34,197 nt of DNA from Chara braunii (Eukaryota > Streptophyta > Charophyceae > Charales > Characeae): positions 293,966 to 328,162 of the forward strand of contig BFEA01000319.1 in NCBI GenBank assembly GCA_003427395.1, written 5' to 3'. A program made the translations under genes and the position numbers. A model generated the notes under the pieces. The model was not told the origin of the DNA. It searched no databases and saw only the letters and a program-made list of their open reading frames with translations. This document shows, piece after piece, positions 9,926-19,984 of this stretch (position 1 is its first letter; each line of letters opens with the position of its first letter).

Positions 9926-11410
9926 GAGATCCAAATAAAAGCATTACTGACTAAATGGATTATGAAAATTTTAGCAAATAATAACCTCCGCTGGATCGAG
10001 CTGGGCCTACAAAGAATTAACCAGCTCACAAAGGTCGAAACGCCCAGAAATATGAGAGGCCTGTTTTGGGTAATGTCAAAATCTTGGACCAGGGAAACCA
10101 CCAGCAGAAATCCGGGGGCATACGAGCCAGAGGAGGGGCACACTGGGGATTTTTGGAGTAATCTTTTAATAACCTGGAGGGAAATATTCCCAGAAAAGGT
10201 AAGGGAGCCAAAGTTCGAGGAAGAAGTTCTCCATCAACCCATATTCTGCAATCAGTGGATCTTAGGACCCCAGGGCAAACCGTCGACACTTACAACAGCC
10301 AATCTTAAGTGGAAGTCATGGGTAGAAAAAGGAATATGGCAAATCAAGCATCTCTGGTCTCAATCAGAAGGAAGATGGAAAACGGCGGGAGAACTGAGGC
10401 AATCCACGAAAGGATGCCATAAAGTGCAGGATAACCTCAATAACATCCTAATCTCAATGTCGGAGAACTGGTTAACCCTCCTGAAAAGGCCTTTCAAATG
10501 GTCACCCGGGGAGTGGTTAACAAACACAAAGGACACCACCCTGAGCACGGCCTACCTACTACGTTCAAGGGAAGGTCCCAGGAACATCTGGCTCATCTCT
10601 GACATGTACGCAATGGAAGACCCAGACACTACCACAAGCTTATCAAGCATGACCTCAACAGGGGAGATAGCGCTCCCAAAGAACACAGTACGGAAGGTTA
10701 GGGTGGTTGAAAATGATAAATGCAAAATCTACAGCTCCACAACATGCATACAAGACTTAGAATTTGGCCCAGTTGAATGGGCATGGAAACGAAGAACAGG
10801 AAGACTCGCAATAGAAAAAAGAACTAACATCTTAGAGTATACCACCAAATTAGGATACACACTAAGGATGAGATCTCACCCGATAGCACAGGTCATCAGT
10901 CGGAGATGGGAAGCACATCTCAACCTACCACAACGCAGATCTTGGGTCAGATCATGGGAAAATTTATGGCCATCACTTCAAGTAGAGGATAAGAAGCTTC
11001 CAATGGCAATTAGCTTACTTGGCATTACCAGTCAGTCAATGGCTAAACAAAAGATGCAGCACACTGCCAAGATCACCATTACAAGAACTATGTGTCATTT
11101 GCCAGGAAAATGCAGTATAAATTTTTACCACTGCCTCTTAACATGTCCCAAAGCAATGCAATTGTGGACAAGAGCAACTGAACTATGGAACTCAATCACG
11201 GACAAAACTCTACCAAACGATCCAACTACCGTGCTCCTAGGACTTCACACACCTACCACTTGGCAAAGTTGTGAACTTTCGCTCTACCACGTATTGAGAC
11301 TGGCCAAATTGTGGTCAATCTGGAAGCGCAGATGTCAGGAGACCATCGACAATTCGCCGATGGCGGCTCAAGAAGCTTGGGAAGGATCACTGCAACTAAT
11401 AGACACATAA
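9922..11410 (+). pseudogene. LINE copy A ORF2, C-terminal domain with damaged zf-RVT finger
   Basis: About 495 codons are open. The text matches copy C and copy B along its length (for example KGIWQIKHLW, RKVRVVEND, GPVEWAWK, WSIWKRRCQETID). The C-terminal finger of plant LINE ORF2 (zf-RVT type, C-x2-C...H-C-x4-C) is split by a frameshift near 11110: the CVIC half is in another frame, while FYHCLLTCPKAMQLW is in this one. The frame ends at 11410, about 60 codons before the natural end seen in copy B. By family this region supports target binding and reverse transcription; how is poorly defined. Confidence 0.8.
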
Positions 11411-12156
11411 TACAGAGGATGCTGGAAAAGAACCTACAAATATATTAAGCAAAATATAGAAAATAAAGACAAAATCTTTGAAGAATAAAAAAACAACAAC
11501 AACAACTAGGAGACGGGAAAATGACGACAATAGAAAAGGACTGTATTAGGTTTGGGCAGTCGAGAGGTAGCGGCCAATCTCAACCACACATTGCAGGGAC
11601 GCCAAGAAGCAGATCTCACCTCACAAACATTGCCATGAACTCAGGATAGAGTCCCCATCGCCCCAATGTAGCCCACCCCACACTAACACTACACATCCCG
11701 AACCTACCCAACCAATCTGACAGTCCAAGACTAATGCTCAGCCAGCCAAACAAGGAAAAACCTTAGACGATACAAGAGCCAAGGACCAAGTCGGAGGTGT
11801 GCTCAACCTTGTTAGGTTCGGGTTATAAGTACAACACAGACCATGAGAGAGCAATAGGTAAGGCCAAAAAGGGCAAGGGGATAGCCCCCTCCAGGGAAAT
11901 AAATTATAATAAATTTTGTATATCAGACGACCAGGATAGCCTAGGGTTTAGGGTTTAAGAGAAGCCAAGGGGCAGAAATAGCAGTACTGATAAGTTATGG
12001 AGTACCCGACAACCTAAGGGCGGAGAGAGAGGGGGGTTAGAAGATAAAATCTCACTGAGGTCAAGGAGTAGCAATTTCATAAGAGTCCCGCTTTCCACAA
12101 TCGGGTATAGCCTTGTAGAATCAGACTGTAACAATTCCTTGGTTACCAGCCCCAAA
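11411..12156 (+). other. LINE copy A tail and 3' region
   Basis: The remaining ORF2 coding trace (weak match to the WTIWKRRCQ-downstream part of copy B) fades after about 11480. An A-rich stretch with repeated AAC lies near 11488-11507. Further on is a short plant-telomere-like (TTTAGGG)2 at 11942-11958. Related AGGGTTTAAG words occur in the 3' region of copy B. No other gene is visible. Confidence 0.45.
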
Positions 12157-12404
12157 CAGCAGCTCCAGATTACAGGTGTATCCGACAGTTCTCAGCCGAG
12201 AGGAGCTAGGAGCTAGGCGGCCCATAGAATCCAGACATAGTACATATAGGCCAGCTTAGGCAGGGGTAAGGGGTGGTACATCCTTCCCTAAGGAAGTAAT
12301 CAATGCTGCCCACTCGGGACTCCTAGCCATAATGGGGAGGAGCATGCGTGTGTTTTCATTGTATCCATTATTGACTTGCCGGGGGAATAGGAACCAGACT
12401 GTCG
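12157..12404 (+). repeat. SINE-like dispersed repeat, copy 1
   Basis: A core reading GGGGTGGTACATCCTTCC, then AAGTAATCAATG, GGGGAGGAG and TTGACTTGCCGGGGGAATAG is shared with the copies at 20465, 20705 and 26222 (minus). The upstream half (CCGAGAGGAGCTAGGAG, AGGCGG) matches copy 3 as well. The A-rich 3' end of other copies is short here, and LINE copy B follows. No protein is encoded. Insertion mechanism unknown. Confidence 0.75.
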
Positions 12405-12429
12405 AAAAATCTAGAAATCGTTTTAGGAG

Positions 12430-13545
12430 CCGTACCGCAAGCATGGAAGCTTCTACTGCAGACCGGAACGCAGTGGGGAATGGGAGATTGGGCCACATGG
12501 GAAGACGATAAGGAACCCAAGGAAGTCTTCAGGATATGGGGGCCAGAGCCTTCCAGACCAGACTGGCTAATAGCAGATAAATATCACATACTCCAGCCAT
12601 CCATCACGACGTCCCAACTGGATAGTGAAACTAAAACACCAATATTCATCTTGAAACAATATTTGAGAAAAGTCAGGGTGGTGGAAACAGAGATATTTAC
12701 AGTATACAATCCAGCAGTGCTCATTGAGGAGCTGGAAGTGGATCCGGTGGAATGGGCATGGAACATCAAACGTTTTCAAACAGAAACATCAAGGAGAGTA
12801 AATATCCTACACTACACCACAAGAATAGGGTATAAATTGAGGAGTCAATCTTACTCCGTGACACCGATGCTGCTCAAGAAATGGGAGAAAAGGGTAGGGG
12901 TACCCAGAGGACAACGGGCATGCATTCCTTGGGCAGACATTGGGGTGATACGGTTGGGCCCGGTTAGAAGCATGCAATGGCTAATTGCTCATGTGGCACT
13001 CCCAGTGAACGTCTGGCTTAATGAAAGAAGAAGCCAAACACAGAGGAGTGAGGAAAATGAGTTATGCAGGGTATGTCAGGAAAGAGTGCCAGAAACAATG
13101 CAGCATTGCCTATTGGAATGTGAAGAGGCAGTTGCGATCTGGGAAGGGGCCAGGGGTATCTGGAGCCAAGTAACAGAGATTGCTTTCCCAGACTCAAAGA
13201 CTTCTTTACTGTTGGGTTTACAAATTCCCAAACAATGAATGGCATCCTTTTCAGAAAAACATGTTCCAGTTGGCAAGACAATACGCCCTCTGGACTATTT
13301 GGAAGCGTCGATGCCAGATCACAATTGAGGTTACAACAATGCATAGGCAAGAGGCGAGGGAGATTTTCCTAACCCTCACCGAAACACATCTCAAGGCCCA
13401 GTGGAAAGTAGTGAGAAACCAAGTACGTCAGCAGCCACAGCAAGAGAAAGAAATCATGAAATGCTTCAAGCAAAATGTATTAGGCAATGGGGCAGTAGCA
13501 ACTATCCAGGGAGCACATTTGATGTTCAAATGGAGAGGAGGGTAA
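12430..13545 (+). pseudogene. LINE copy B, 5'-truncated ORF2 C-terminal domain
   Basis: This is the best-preserved C-terminal domain of the LINE family here. It contains RKVRVVETEIFTVYNP, DPVEWAWN, YTTRIGYKLRSQS and a complete zf-RVT finger, CRVCQERVPETMQHCLLEC (about 13069-13125). After one frameshift near 13220 come LWTIWKRRCQ and the natural C-terminus FKWRGG with TAA/TAG-free reading to 13545. Copy C ends with the comparable VFTLWEG. The start near 12430-12480 looks like an ordinary 5' truncation of a LINE insertion. No RT or endonuclease is present. Confidence 0.8.
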
Positions 13546-13591
13546 TAGAAATTAAGGGATGAAGGACATTTGTGCAGGAAAAGGAAGACAT

Positions 13592-13720
13592 TACAGGGAG
13601 GGCTTAGGATTTAAGGGTGGTAGTCCCCAAGAAAAAACAGCTCGGGTACAGGGAGGGCTTAGGGTTTAAGGGTGATAGTCGCCGGAAACAGAGGGGGGGT
13701 TAGGTTTAATGGTTGAAGTC
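13592..13720 (+). repeat. Threefold degenerate repeat in the 3' region of LINE copy B
   Basis: Units starting at 13592 and 13647 share TACAGGGAGGGCTTAGG, then TTTAAGGGTG and ATAGTC or GTAGTC. A third, poorer unit starts near 13689. The AGGGTTTAAGGG words resemble plant telomere repeat but are interrupted. It lies just after the ORF2 stop and is probably 3' UTR. Confidence 0.6.
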
Positions 13721-13914
13721 AGCTGGCAAAGAATTGAAAGTAGAGAGGACAAGAGAACAGCCATTTCGTCAAAACGGACATATTATATTTTTTGAACGAA
13801 ATCAAAACTGATTTTTTTTGCCAAAATCCGGTCGGAATTTTTTGCTCTTGGGGGTCCAGTGTTCCCAAAACGCCGGACCCCCCTGGTCTATGGTTGAGAC
13901 CAGATTAAAAAAAA

Positions 13915-14019
13915 NNNNNNNNNNNNNNNNNNNNNNNNNNNNNNNNNNNNNNNNNNNNNNNNNNNNNNNNNNNNNNNNNNNNNNNNNNNNNNNNNNNNNN
14001 NNNNNNNNNNNNNNNNNNN
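13915..14019. other. Assembly gap (105 N)
   Basis: A run of N lies exactly between the arms of the inverted repeat and is flanked by A-runs on both sides. Long hairpins and homopolymers commonly break assembly, so the true size and content are unknown. Confidence 0.98.
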
Positions 14020-14056
14020 AAAAAAAAAAAAGTATCTGGTCTCAACCATAGACCAG

Positions 14057-14089
14057 GGGGGTCCGGCGTTTTGGGAACGCCGGACCCCC
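14057..14089. repeat. Perfect nested hairpin inside the right arm
   Basis: GGGGGTCCGGCGTT (14057-14070) and AACGCCGGACCCCC (14076-14089) are exact reverse complements around a TTGGG loop. The left arm has the same hairpin with two CpG-type mismatches. A smaller CTGGTCT/AGACCAG hairpin lies beside it in both arms. Confidence 0.85.
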
Positions 14090-14183
14090 AGGATCAAAAA
14101 ATTCCGACCGGATTTTGGCAAAAAAAGTCAGTTTTGATTTCGTTCAAAAAATATAATATGTCCGTTTTGACGAAATGGCTGTT

Positions 14184-14330
14184 AGAGAAGGAAAATTCAA
14201 GGGAACTAGGTTGCAAGAGACCGGATAGGCAATATATGGGACCAGGATAGCATAGGGGGAAGTACCTAAGGGTTTTTCTTGGTATTCAAGAGCCATATGT
14301 CAGGTCGATCTATTCGGCCTGAGAGGAAAA
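14184..14330 (+). other. Short flank between foldback element and Penelope-like element
   Basis: Probably the rest of the 3' region of LINE copy B: the words GACCAGGATAGC and ATAGGG resemble 11931-11950 of copy A. No gene is present. Confidence 0.4.
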
Positions 14331-14768
14331 ATATTACATAACAGGAATCCACGGACTTTACTATCACAACATAGAATCCCTGCAAAATACCGCTGATGAA
14401 TCCGCACCAGCGCTCAACCCTTTTGTCCGCTGCTTAGGTTAAGAGGAGAACAAACTCCCAGTACTCGCTTATATCTAGTTCTGCTGCCGAAATCAACTAG
14501 GAAACGGCTAGTGTGAAAACTTTCAAAAACACTACGGGGATTTGACGTAGCCCCACTCGCCGGCAGCGGCTGTCCCCTAAGCTCACAGTACCAAAGTTAA
14601 AAAAGTAGAAACAAAGTAAAACAAAAGCCCAAGGGTACGGCCGTACAACGGAAAAGTCCCGGCGGCAGCAGCCCCTCTTTCAAAAATTGCGCTATCCGGG
14701 AAAAGATTCTCTCTGACCAGCCTTGTTTTTTTTTGTCTGATTTGCCTCCGTAGACAGGTATCCAAAAC
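14331..14768 (-). repeat. Left (3') pseudo-LTR of the Penelope-like element
   Basis: This 438-bp block starts ATATTACATAACAGG and ends GACAGGTATCCAAAAC. It matches 19985-20420 in the same orientation over the whole length with few differences, mostly single-base, and a short indel near 14346. Both ends of the similarity are sharp. It carries no reading frame that differs from chance. Confidence 0.88.
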
Positions 14769-14914
14769 AACCCTATCTTAGCCCCTCAAAACTTCAGGCC
14801 TTTCCACCTACCCCCCCCCCCTCCCCCCCCCCACTTTCTCCCCCTTTTTTTGTCTCAATCCATCTCAGCGTTTGCCGTATCATGTCTTTCTCAGACTCTG
14901 GACCCTTTCTTCTT
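14769..14914 (-). other. 3' UTR of the Penelope-like element with a G-tract
   Basis: Between the RT stop and the left repeat the plus strand has long C runs (about 14811-14832) and a T run, hence G-rich and A-rich on the element's sense strand. Tract length is probably variable and subject to sequencing error. Confidence 0.5.
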
Positions 14915-16144
14915 TCAATCCTTCTTAGTCCTTGGGTATCCAACCACCCTCATTTCCTTCACAAAGGTCATCAAGCTTAACCACAAAGTCACCTTAGTGT
15001 TTGCATTGTCCCAAATCCGACTCAGTGTGTTTGAGATTGCGGCATACTTCTGTATCTTTGGGGCGTACGATTCAAAACTCCTCAGAGTTTTGAAATGCCC
15101 TCCCTTCCCTTCCCAGATTGTGTCGATGTTTTTGAATTTGTGCAGACTATATATCCAGGCCGGAAAATCAGTCACTATCAATCTGGCCTCAAGGAATTCC
15201 AAGAGCCCGTTCCCGGCATCCGTCCGTTCCAATGACAGCTCCTGGTGATAACACTCCCGTATCTTATCAAGGATCCTGTTGATCCTGCCTTCCCCAAATT
15301 CTTCCCTTGTATCATACCAGCCAATTAATAGTAGGTCATCGACGAATCTGCTTCCATCGATGTACTTCGCATATGCCCCCAGGCTGGAGATGAACTGTTG
15401 TTCTGCACAAATACACAAGACATTTGCCAACGGAGGACTTGCCCTTCCTCCCATGGGGATCCAGACAGTCTGTTTCAGGATCTGATTCATGGAGTAAAAG
15501 AAGGTGTGTTCTAGCTGAAAAATGGTTAAAGTCACAAGTTCACTCATTCGAATTGATTTCCAGCCCATTTCCCCATGTGACTTTCCAAAAGTCGCCTTCT
15601 TCCTGGTCGTCTTTACTCGAATCCATTCATGCCCTATGTCTCGGAATACCTCTATCAGCCATCTGACTGCTTTCACGATTTCCTGATGAGGCAATTTTGT
15701 GAACATTTGTTTAACGTCATATGTTCGGACCACCATTTTGACATCCTGTCCCAGCTCACGGTGTGCACCCTCATTTACTTTCCCAATCCTGTCCTTCAGT
15801 TGCTTAGGTCCTGTTATGTTGAAATGCCTCCCTTTCAGTCTCTTAATCATGAAGTTCAAGCTTTTTGCCAAAAAACCCATTGCACTTGACGTCGGACTTA
15901 GAAAAGAAGGCACAATCGACCTTTTTCTGTCTAAGTCTTTGTCTTTTGAGAGGATGCAGGCATGTTGTAGCCTACCTCTGTGTTCCCACCTCACAATCTT
16001 ACCCAGTTTAAGGTTAACATATTTAGCTTTTGACTCACTCAAAATCTTACTTTCTGTTTCCTCAATCTTCTCATAATTCTCATTCTCATTGTACGTGTTC
16101 CTCATCTCCCTTTCGTAGGACACCGGACATTCAACAAGAGTGGC
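14915..16144 (-). pseudogene. Penelope-like element reverse transcriptase domain
   Basis: RNA-templated DNA synthesis by family. Counting from the Met at 16123: YDVKQMFTKLP at ~135-145 (motif A, Asp136), PMGGRASPPLANVL at ~223-236 (motif B), RFVDDLLLI at ~259-267 (motif C, Asp262 and Asp263), then LSLERTDAGNGLLEFLEARL. The three catalytic Asp are present and about 410 codons are uninterrupted. The segment is in the same frame as the upstream endonuclease, separated only by TGA at 16145-16147; the residues after it (ATLVECPVSYE) read as continuous protein. GIY-YIG is not found after the RT. Stops with TGA after GYPRTKKD. Confidence 0.88.
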
Positions 16145-17638
16145 TCACGGGTTCCTGTCAAGGGGGGAAAGAACCAGTCTGGTGAGGGCCTGTTTCACTC
16201 CAAGTACGTACTTAGTGCTATATCCATTCAGCCGAGGAACTCCATTTGCACAATATTCACTTCTTTTTATATGATTTTTTTCTGATTCTTCCATACAGTC
16301 CATCCTCTTCAGCGGATCCATTGCTGCATTACAGGCCAAGTTAACTTCTTGCCCAGTTACTAAGCTTCCTGGGAAAGGGATGTTCTTTGCATTTAGAACA
16401 AAGTCACGAACCCCCTCTACGTCGTCCAATCTGACCTGAACATGCCCATGCACTTTGGGCAGGTTAAATGCTTCGCAAGTGCATGGCCAACCATTTCCTC
16501 TTACGAAGCGTTGATGGTTATGCAGGATGTCGCCGACAGATTTCCTTTTCTGCCAGACTGTTCTCATCCTGCCAGCCAACAGGTCTGATAGTGCGGTAGG
16601 GGTGATCTTATTATTCAACCAATTTTTCACGAAATTATGCACTTTCCCTTTGCTCACCGAATCGCAGAACGACAATTTCACTATGATCGTGTACCTGGGA
16701 TTTATTCCATATACCTTCTTTGCAACTCTCGTAATAATCCCACGTGTAATTTGCCTTCCTCTCACCGTTTTAATCAGTTTGATCCCGGAATTGATCTCAA
16801 GTATTTCATCCAGGCTCTTCTTATACAGTGCCTTCCTTTTCCAAGGTGCCCTGAGGATCATAATAGCCTCTTTCTTTCCCCTTTCATACTTGTTCTTAGT
16901 CTTCCTCAGTTCAATGATAGCCCATTTTCCACCTTCCTGCATGTGCTGCTTAGCATCCCTCAACTGCATAATCCGCCCCGATATCTCAATAATACTATTA
17001 CTGTATAATAACTTAACAAATCCCCATGCATACAACCATTTATCTCCCTTTCCGTTTGCAATCTCATACCTTTTTCTGTCGCATGCTTTCTTTAGAATCT
17101 TCAAGAGGCTGGGTTCCCCCAAAAAACCCAGCTGTTGACAATCAAATAAAATTGGAGTTCTAACAGTTTCAACAAATCGCAAATCTTTCTTCTGCTTTCT
17201 TGCTTTTCTATTGTCTGGTTTCTTCTTCATTCTTCTTGTGTTCAGACCGAGATTTAAGCTTTCAATCGTGTGTTTCTCCATTCTTATGAGAGCGTCACTC
17301 GTCCCAAACCAAATTGGCAGTGCAACATAACAGTTTACACCCACCTTCTCCAACCACCTATGCAGTTTCTGCTTGTGTTTGGAGGAGACAACCCGTATAT
17401 GTTCCTGCCATCGTGTTTGCATCGTTCTCTCAGTCTTACCAACATAGGTTAGTTTATAGAAAGGAGAGATCAGCACATATACACATTTATCTGCGTTCAA
17501 AATCTTGTCCCTCTGTTCATTGGTCAATTTCGTCCAATATTTTACATATGCTTTTCCCCATCTCGAATCCCCTCTCAGCCACAAGAGAAGTACCAATAAT
17601 TTCAAAATTGTGTTGAGTTCTTTATCGAAGTTGTTAGC
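16145..17638 (-). pseudogene. Penelope-like element GIY-YIG endonuclease and linker
   Basis: GIY-YIG nucleases make the nick that primes reverse transcription. Counting from 17605: CVYVLISPFY (~41-50) and LTYVGKTER (~52-60) stand for GIY...YIG, Arg65 in TRWQEH is the conserved Arg, Glu110 in RMEKHTIESL is the catalytic Glu and Asn122 in LGLN the conserved Asn. A ~250-residue basic linker ends in NGWPCTCEAFNLPKVHGHV (~371-389), a possible CxC...HxH metal site, and KNIPFPGS before the RT. No ATG lies at the start; coding text extends upstream (ANNFDKELNTIL) to TGA at 17639-17641, and further across it in frame. It is better seen as the middle of a longer polyprotein. Confidence 0.85.
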
Positions 17639-17694
17639 TCATTTACAAACGAAAGCGGAGATTCTTTTGCAGGCTCTACGCAGGGATCTCTTGC

Positions 17695-18201
17695 TTAGCT
17701 TATTTCAGTTTCCTGCAATATCATCATTGTCTGTTTCTTTCTCAGATTCGGAGCTACTATCCTGTTCTTCTCCTCCTCATCACTCGTACCACTACTGTCC
17801 GCTTTTTCATCCTCTCCAGGCTTCTCCAACTTCTGCAGCACCTCAAAGTCAAGCCTGGCAAGCTCCCACACGTCGGCTTCTTTCTTTCTGTAAGCGATCC
17901 CTTTCTGCTTGCATAAGACTTGAATCTTTGTGTAGTGCATTGCATCGTAGTAGACTACTAGGTCCCTGAAGTATAATCCAGGTGCTATATCATCCTTCCC
18001 ATTTTCTCTTGCAGTATCAGGCCCTAGCTCCTCCTGCTCTCCGCCTCTCTCAGTAGCATTCCCTCCGTGCTCAACTTTTCCCTGCTTCTTTTCTATCTTC
18101 TTCCCATCTTCCCCGGAGTTACAACTGCTGGCCTCCTTACTTTTTGCTGCCAATAGTTCCTGGATCAGCTCTTTCAACACTGACACTTCCTTCATGCTTT
18201 C
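17695..18201 (-). pseudogene. Penelope-like element upstream ORF, SAP-like segment
   Basis: About 165 codons follow the frameshift at 18200. After a low-complexity Lys/Glu/Gly stretch comes YYDAMHYTKIQVLCKQKGIA, then YRKKEADVWELARLDF. Two short helices joined by a Gly turn with Leu-Cys and Lys-Lys spacing resemble a SAP DNA-binding motif (about 17830-17960). The acidic tail EDEKADSSGTSDEEE follows. It ends with TAA at 17695. The frame differs by one from both neighbours, as if two opposite one-base indels had moved it. The SAP call is from pattern only. Confidence 0.6.
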
Positions 18202-19054
18202 ACCCTCCAAACTTACACTCCAGATTCTGCACCACTGCATCCCTCCCTTTACTCCCTTCTTCAGACGAGTCCTCAACCGGTAGTGGGGTCGGAGCCCTCC
18301 CACCCTTCTTCAATAAACTGGTTCGTGATCTTACTTTCCCAATTCTTGGGCGAAATGGAGTAAAGTCTCTCTTTCTTTTTTCATTGCTAGAATTCTCCCT
18401 TAATTCCCTCAGTTCCTTCTCCGCCCTTAATAGTTTCAGTTCCTCCAACTCACAATCTGACAACTTCGACTTCTTCTCAACAACTTCCAATTTCTCAGCC
18501 AAAATTTTCAGTGGCTCCCCAAAATTTTCTGCAACCCATTTCTTCAATTCATCTACTTTCCCATCTTCAACAACTTTCCCCTTCCCTTTCTCCTTCGCAT
18601 TGTGCTTCCTCCCCTTACTCCTGCTCTCCTTTGAAGTCCCCTCCTCACTACCAATACCCTTCAGTCTCGTAATTTCCTCAAGATCCTTCCTCCTCGCCTC
18701 GTCAATGGCCTCCTTCATCTTCAATTTATCAATAAACTTTGCATGCTCCCTTGTGAAGAATGCACGTGGTGGGTAGTTCCCACCATTCCCGTGCCCATAG
18801 CCTTGATATTGACCATTGTTGGGTACGGACGTCAAGGGCTGCCCTAGGTAAAGCCACTGCCCAGGTTGCCCATTAGTGCTGCACTGGTATGGTACCCCAG
18901 GCGGGAGTTGCTGCTGTACCGCCGCGAATCCGAATGGCGCAATAGGAGCAGGCATCGGCTGCTGGTACGAACCAGAAGGGAAGTTCGGAGGCGGCTGCTG
19001 GAATGGAGCCATTGGGGGTTGTTCATGCGTCGAGGTAGGGGAAGAATTCTCCAT
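18200..19054 (-). pseudogene. Penelope-like element upstream ORF, Pro/Gln-rich and coiled-coil part
   Basis: Starting at the ATG at 19054 (MENSSPTS), about 90 residues are rich in Pro, Gln, Gly and Asn (for example PMAPFQQPPPNFPSGSYQQP). A charged helical region follows with KFIDKLKMKEAIDEARRKDL and ENFGEPLKILAEKLEVVEKK, likely coiled coil, then a basic RPRIGKVRSRTS patch. TGA at 18200-18202 ends it, but coding text continues at once in the next frame (ESMKEVSVLKELIQELL), so a one-base indel split it. A role in RNA binding or self-association, as for other retroelement ORF1-like proteins, is inference. The open frame extends upstream of the ATG to 19150. Confidence 0.7.
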
Positions 19055-19984
19055 CCAGTACCTCCCGCAGTTCGGCCACCTCCCCCTTCCCCTTCCCGTG
19101 ATGTAAAATATCGTAAAAGTTCCTGCACAAAAACAATCAATCAAGCACAAAAGTCAAACACCACACGGAAACACAAGAAAACAGCTCCAATCTTCCCATC
19201 GCACAGCCCCGTCTTCCCTTCGCGTGAGCACCGTGTCAGCCGTATGTTGATCGTGATAGCCGATGCAAACTCAGCCAGATCGAAGCGGCTTGATATGTCG
19301 CGCTCGAACTCATCGTATCCACGCAAGGTAAGCTCGAGCCCCTCACGCCAATGATCGCCGGTTCATAAGCCACTGTATTTCCTACCCACCGGCCCTCACT
19401 TGTCCGCCATGCGCAACTCCCCTGACAACCCCCACTACTCCCTATACCGCTATGAAGTAGGCCCCCTCAAGGTCCTTGAACTCGCAATCCTCCGCAAGTC
19501 TACACACGTCCCCCTACACCCGTCATGAAGTACGCTCCACCCCCAACTTCCATGTACTCGCAATCCTTCGTACCGTCGTCGCCGGTCATCACCTCTAGGT
19601 AATACCTCCCCCAACACAGAAATACACAACTATCCTACGTGAAATTCCGCACACGTGCCACTACCCCGTCACTCACCAATCTGTATTGCGCTTCAACCCA
19701 GGAATATCAGCGCCTACCTTGCCGCTATGGCACGCGAACCGCCTCCAGTTCATTAGCCCAGTGTAGGAGCAAGATACGTCGTCATCAGATACCAGATCGC
19801 GAGGTGAGGAGCAAAACGAGGCTGATCGAAGAGAAACTTACCCCCCGGCAACGCAAAGATAAAAAATATTATGATGTGTAATTACTAAGTAGAAGAAATG
19901 AAGCACATCAGTAGAATACTGACGGCGCTACTAGATCGTTCCCCATGCTCCACTGCAAGGTCGATCTTGTAGCTCCACGCAATG
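19055..19984 (-). other. 5' region of the Penelope-like element
   Basis: No coding domain is seen. On the sense strand a strong splice acceptor (TTGATTGATTG, then TTTTTGTGCAG) ends at 19123 and a strong donor GTAAGT begins at 19841. The segment between the right pseudo-LTR and the first ORF probably is 5' UTR. A plus-strand open frame at 19639-19881 has no recognisable content. Confidence 0.5.
19123..19841 (-). other. Candidate 5' UTR intron of the Penelope-like element
   Basis: On the minus strand GTAAGT at 19841-19836 is preceded by GGGG, and the sequence ends at CAG (19125-19123) with a T-rich tract and a branch-like CTTGATT. The length would be 719 nt. Penelope-like elements are known to keep introns, unlike most retroelements. 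No transcript evidence is available here. Confidence 0.3.

Larger units (their letters stand above)
5084..11500 (+). mobile_element. LINE copy A (plant L1-like non-LTR retrotransposon), decayed
   Basis: Seen in order: ORF1 with a CCHC knuckle, an ORF2 overlapping the end of ORF1, an APE-type endonuclease, RT and a long C-terminal region. This is the order of plant L1-type LINEs. The copy carries over a dozen in-frame stops, several frameshifts, a missing endonuclease end and an inverted RT core, so it cannot be autonomous. A second, minus-strand copy at 27.0-33.3 kb and a 3' fragment at 12.4-13.5 kb belong to the same family, judging by segment-by-segment protein similarity. Outer limits are approximate; no target-site duplication was found. 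Confidence 0.85.
13756..14183. mobile_element. Foldback / MITE-like element with ~160-bp inverted arms
   Basis: The arms 13756-13914 and 14020-14183 are near-perfect inverted copies starting AACAGCCATTTCGTC. I count only a handful of differences, mostly transitions, including CCGGCG in one arm against CCAGTG in the other (CpG decay). The flanks on both sides are AGAG, a possible 4-bp target-site duplication in low-complexity context. Each arm holds further palindromes. No transposase is present, so it would be non-autonomous. It sits in the 3' region of LINE copy B. The superfamily is not determined. Confidence 0.8.

Noticed and set aside
14370-14510. Hammerhead ribozyme in the pseudo-LTR: CTGATGA (14394) and a later CGAAA are in the right order on the plus strand, and Penelope-like elements often carry such ribozymes.
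   Set aside because: The spacing is ~85 nt, the bases after CTGATGA do not pair with those before GAAA, no stem I or cleavage triplet fits, and the strand is opposite to the element.
14811-14832. Telomere-like or G-quadruplex role for the C-runs.
   Set aside because: They are plain homopolymers interrupted by one T, without a repeat unit; length is also prone to sequencing error.
16527-17138. 203-codon plus-strand frame with hydrophobic segments that look like membrane helices.
   Set aside because: It is the antisense of the GIY-YIG/linker coding region.
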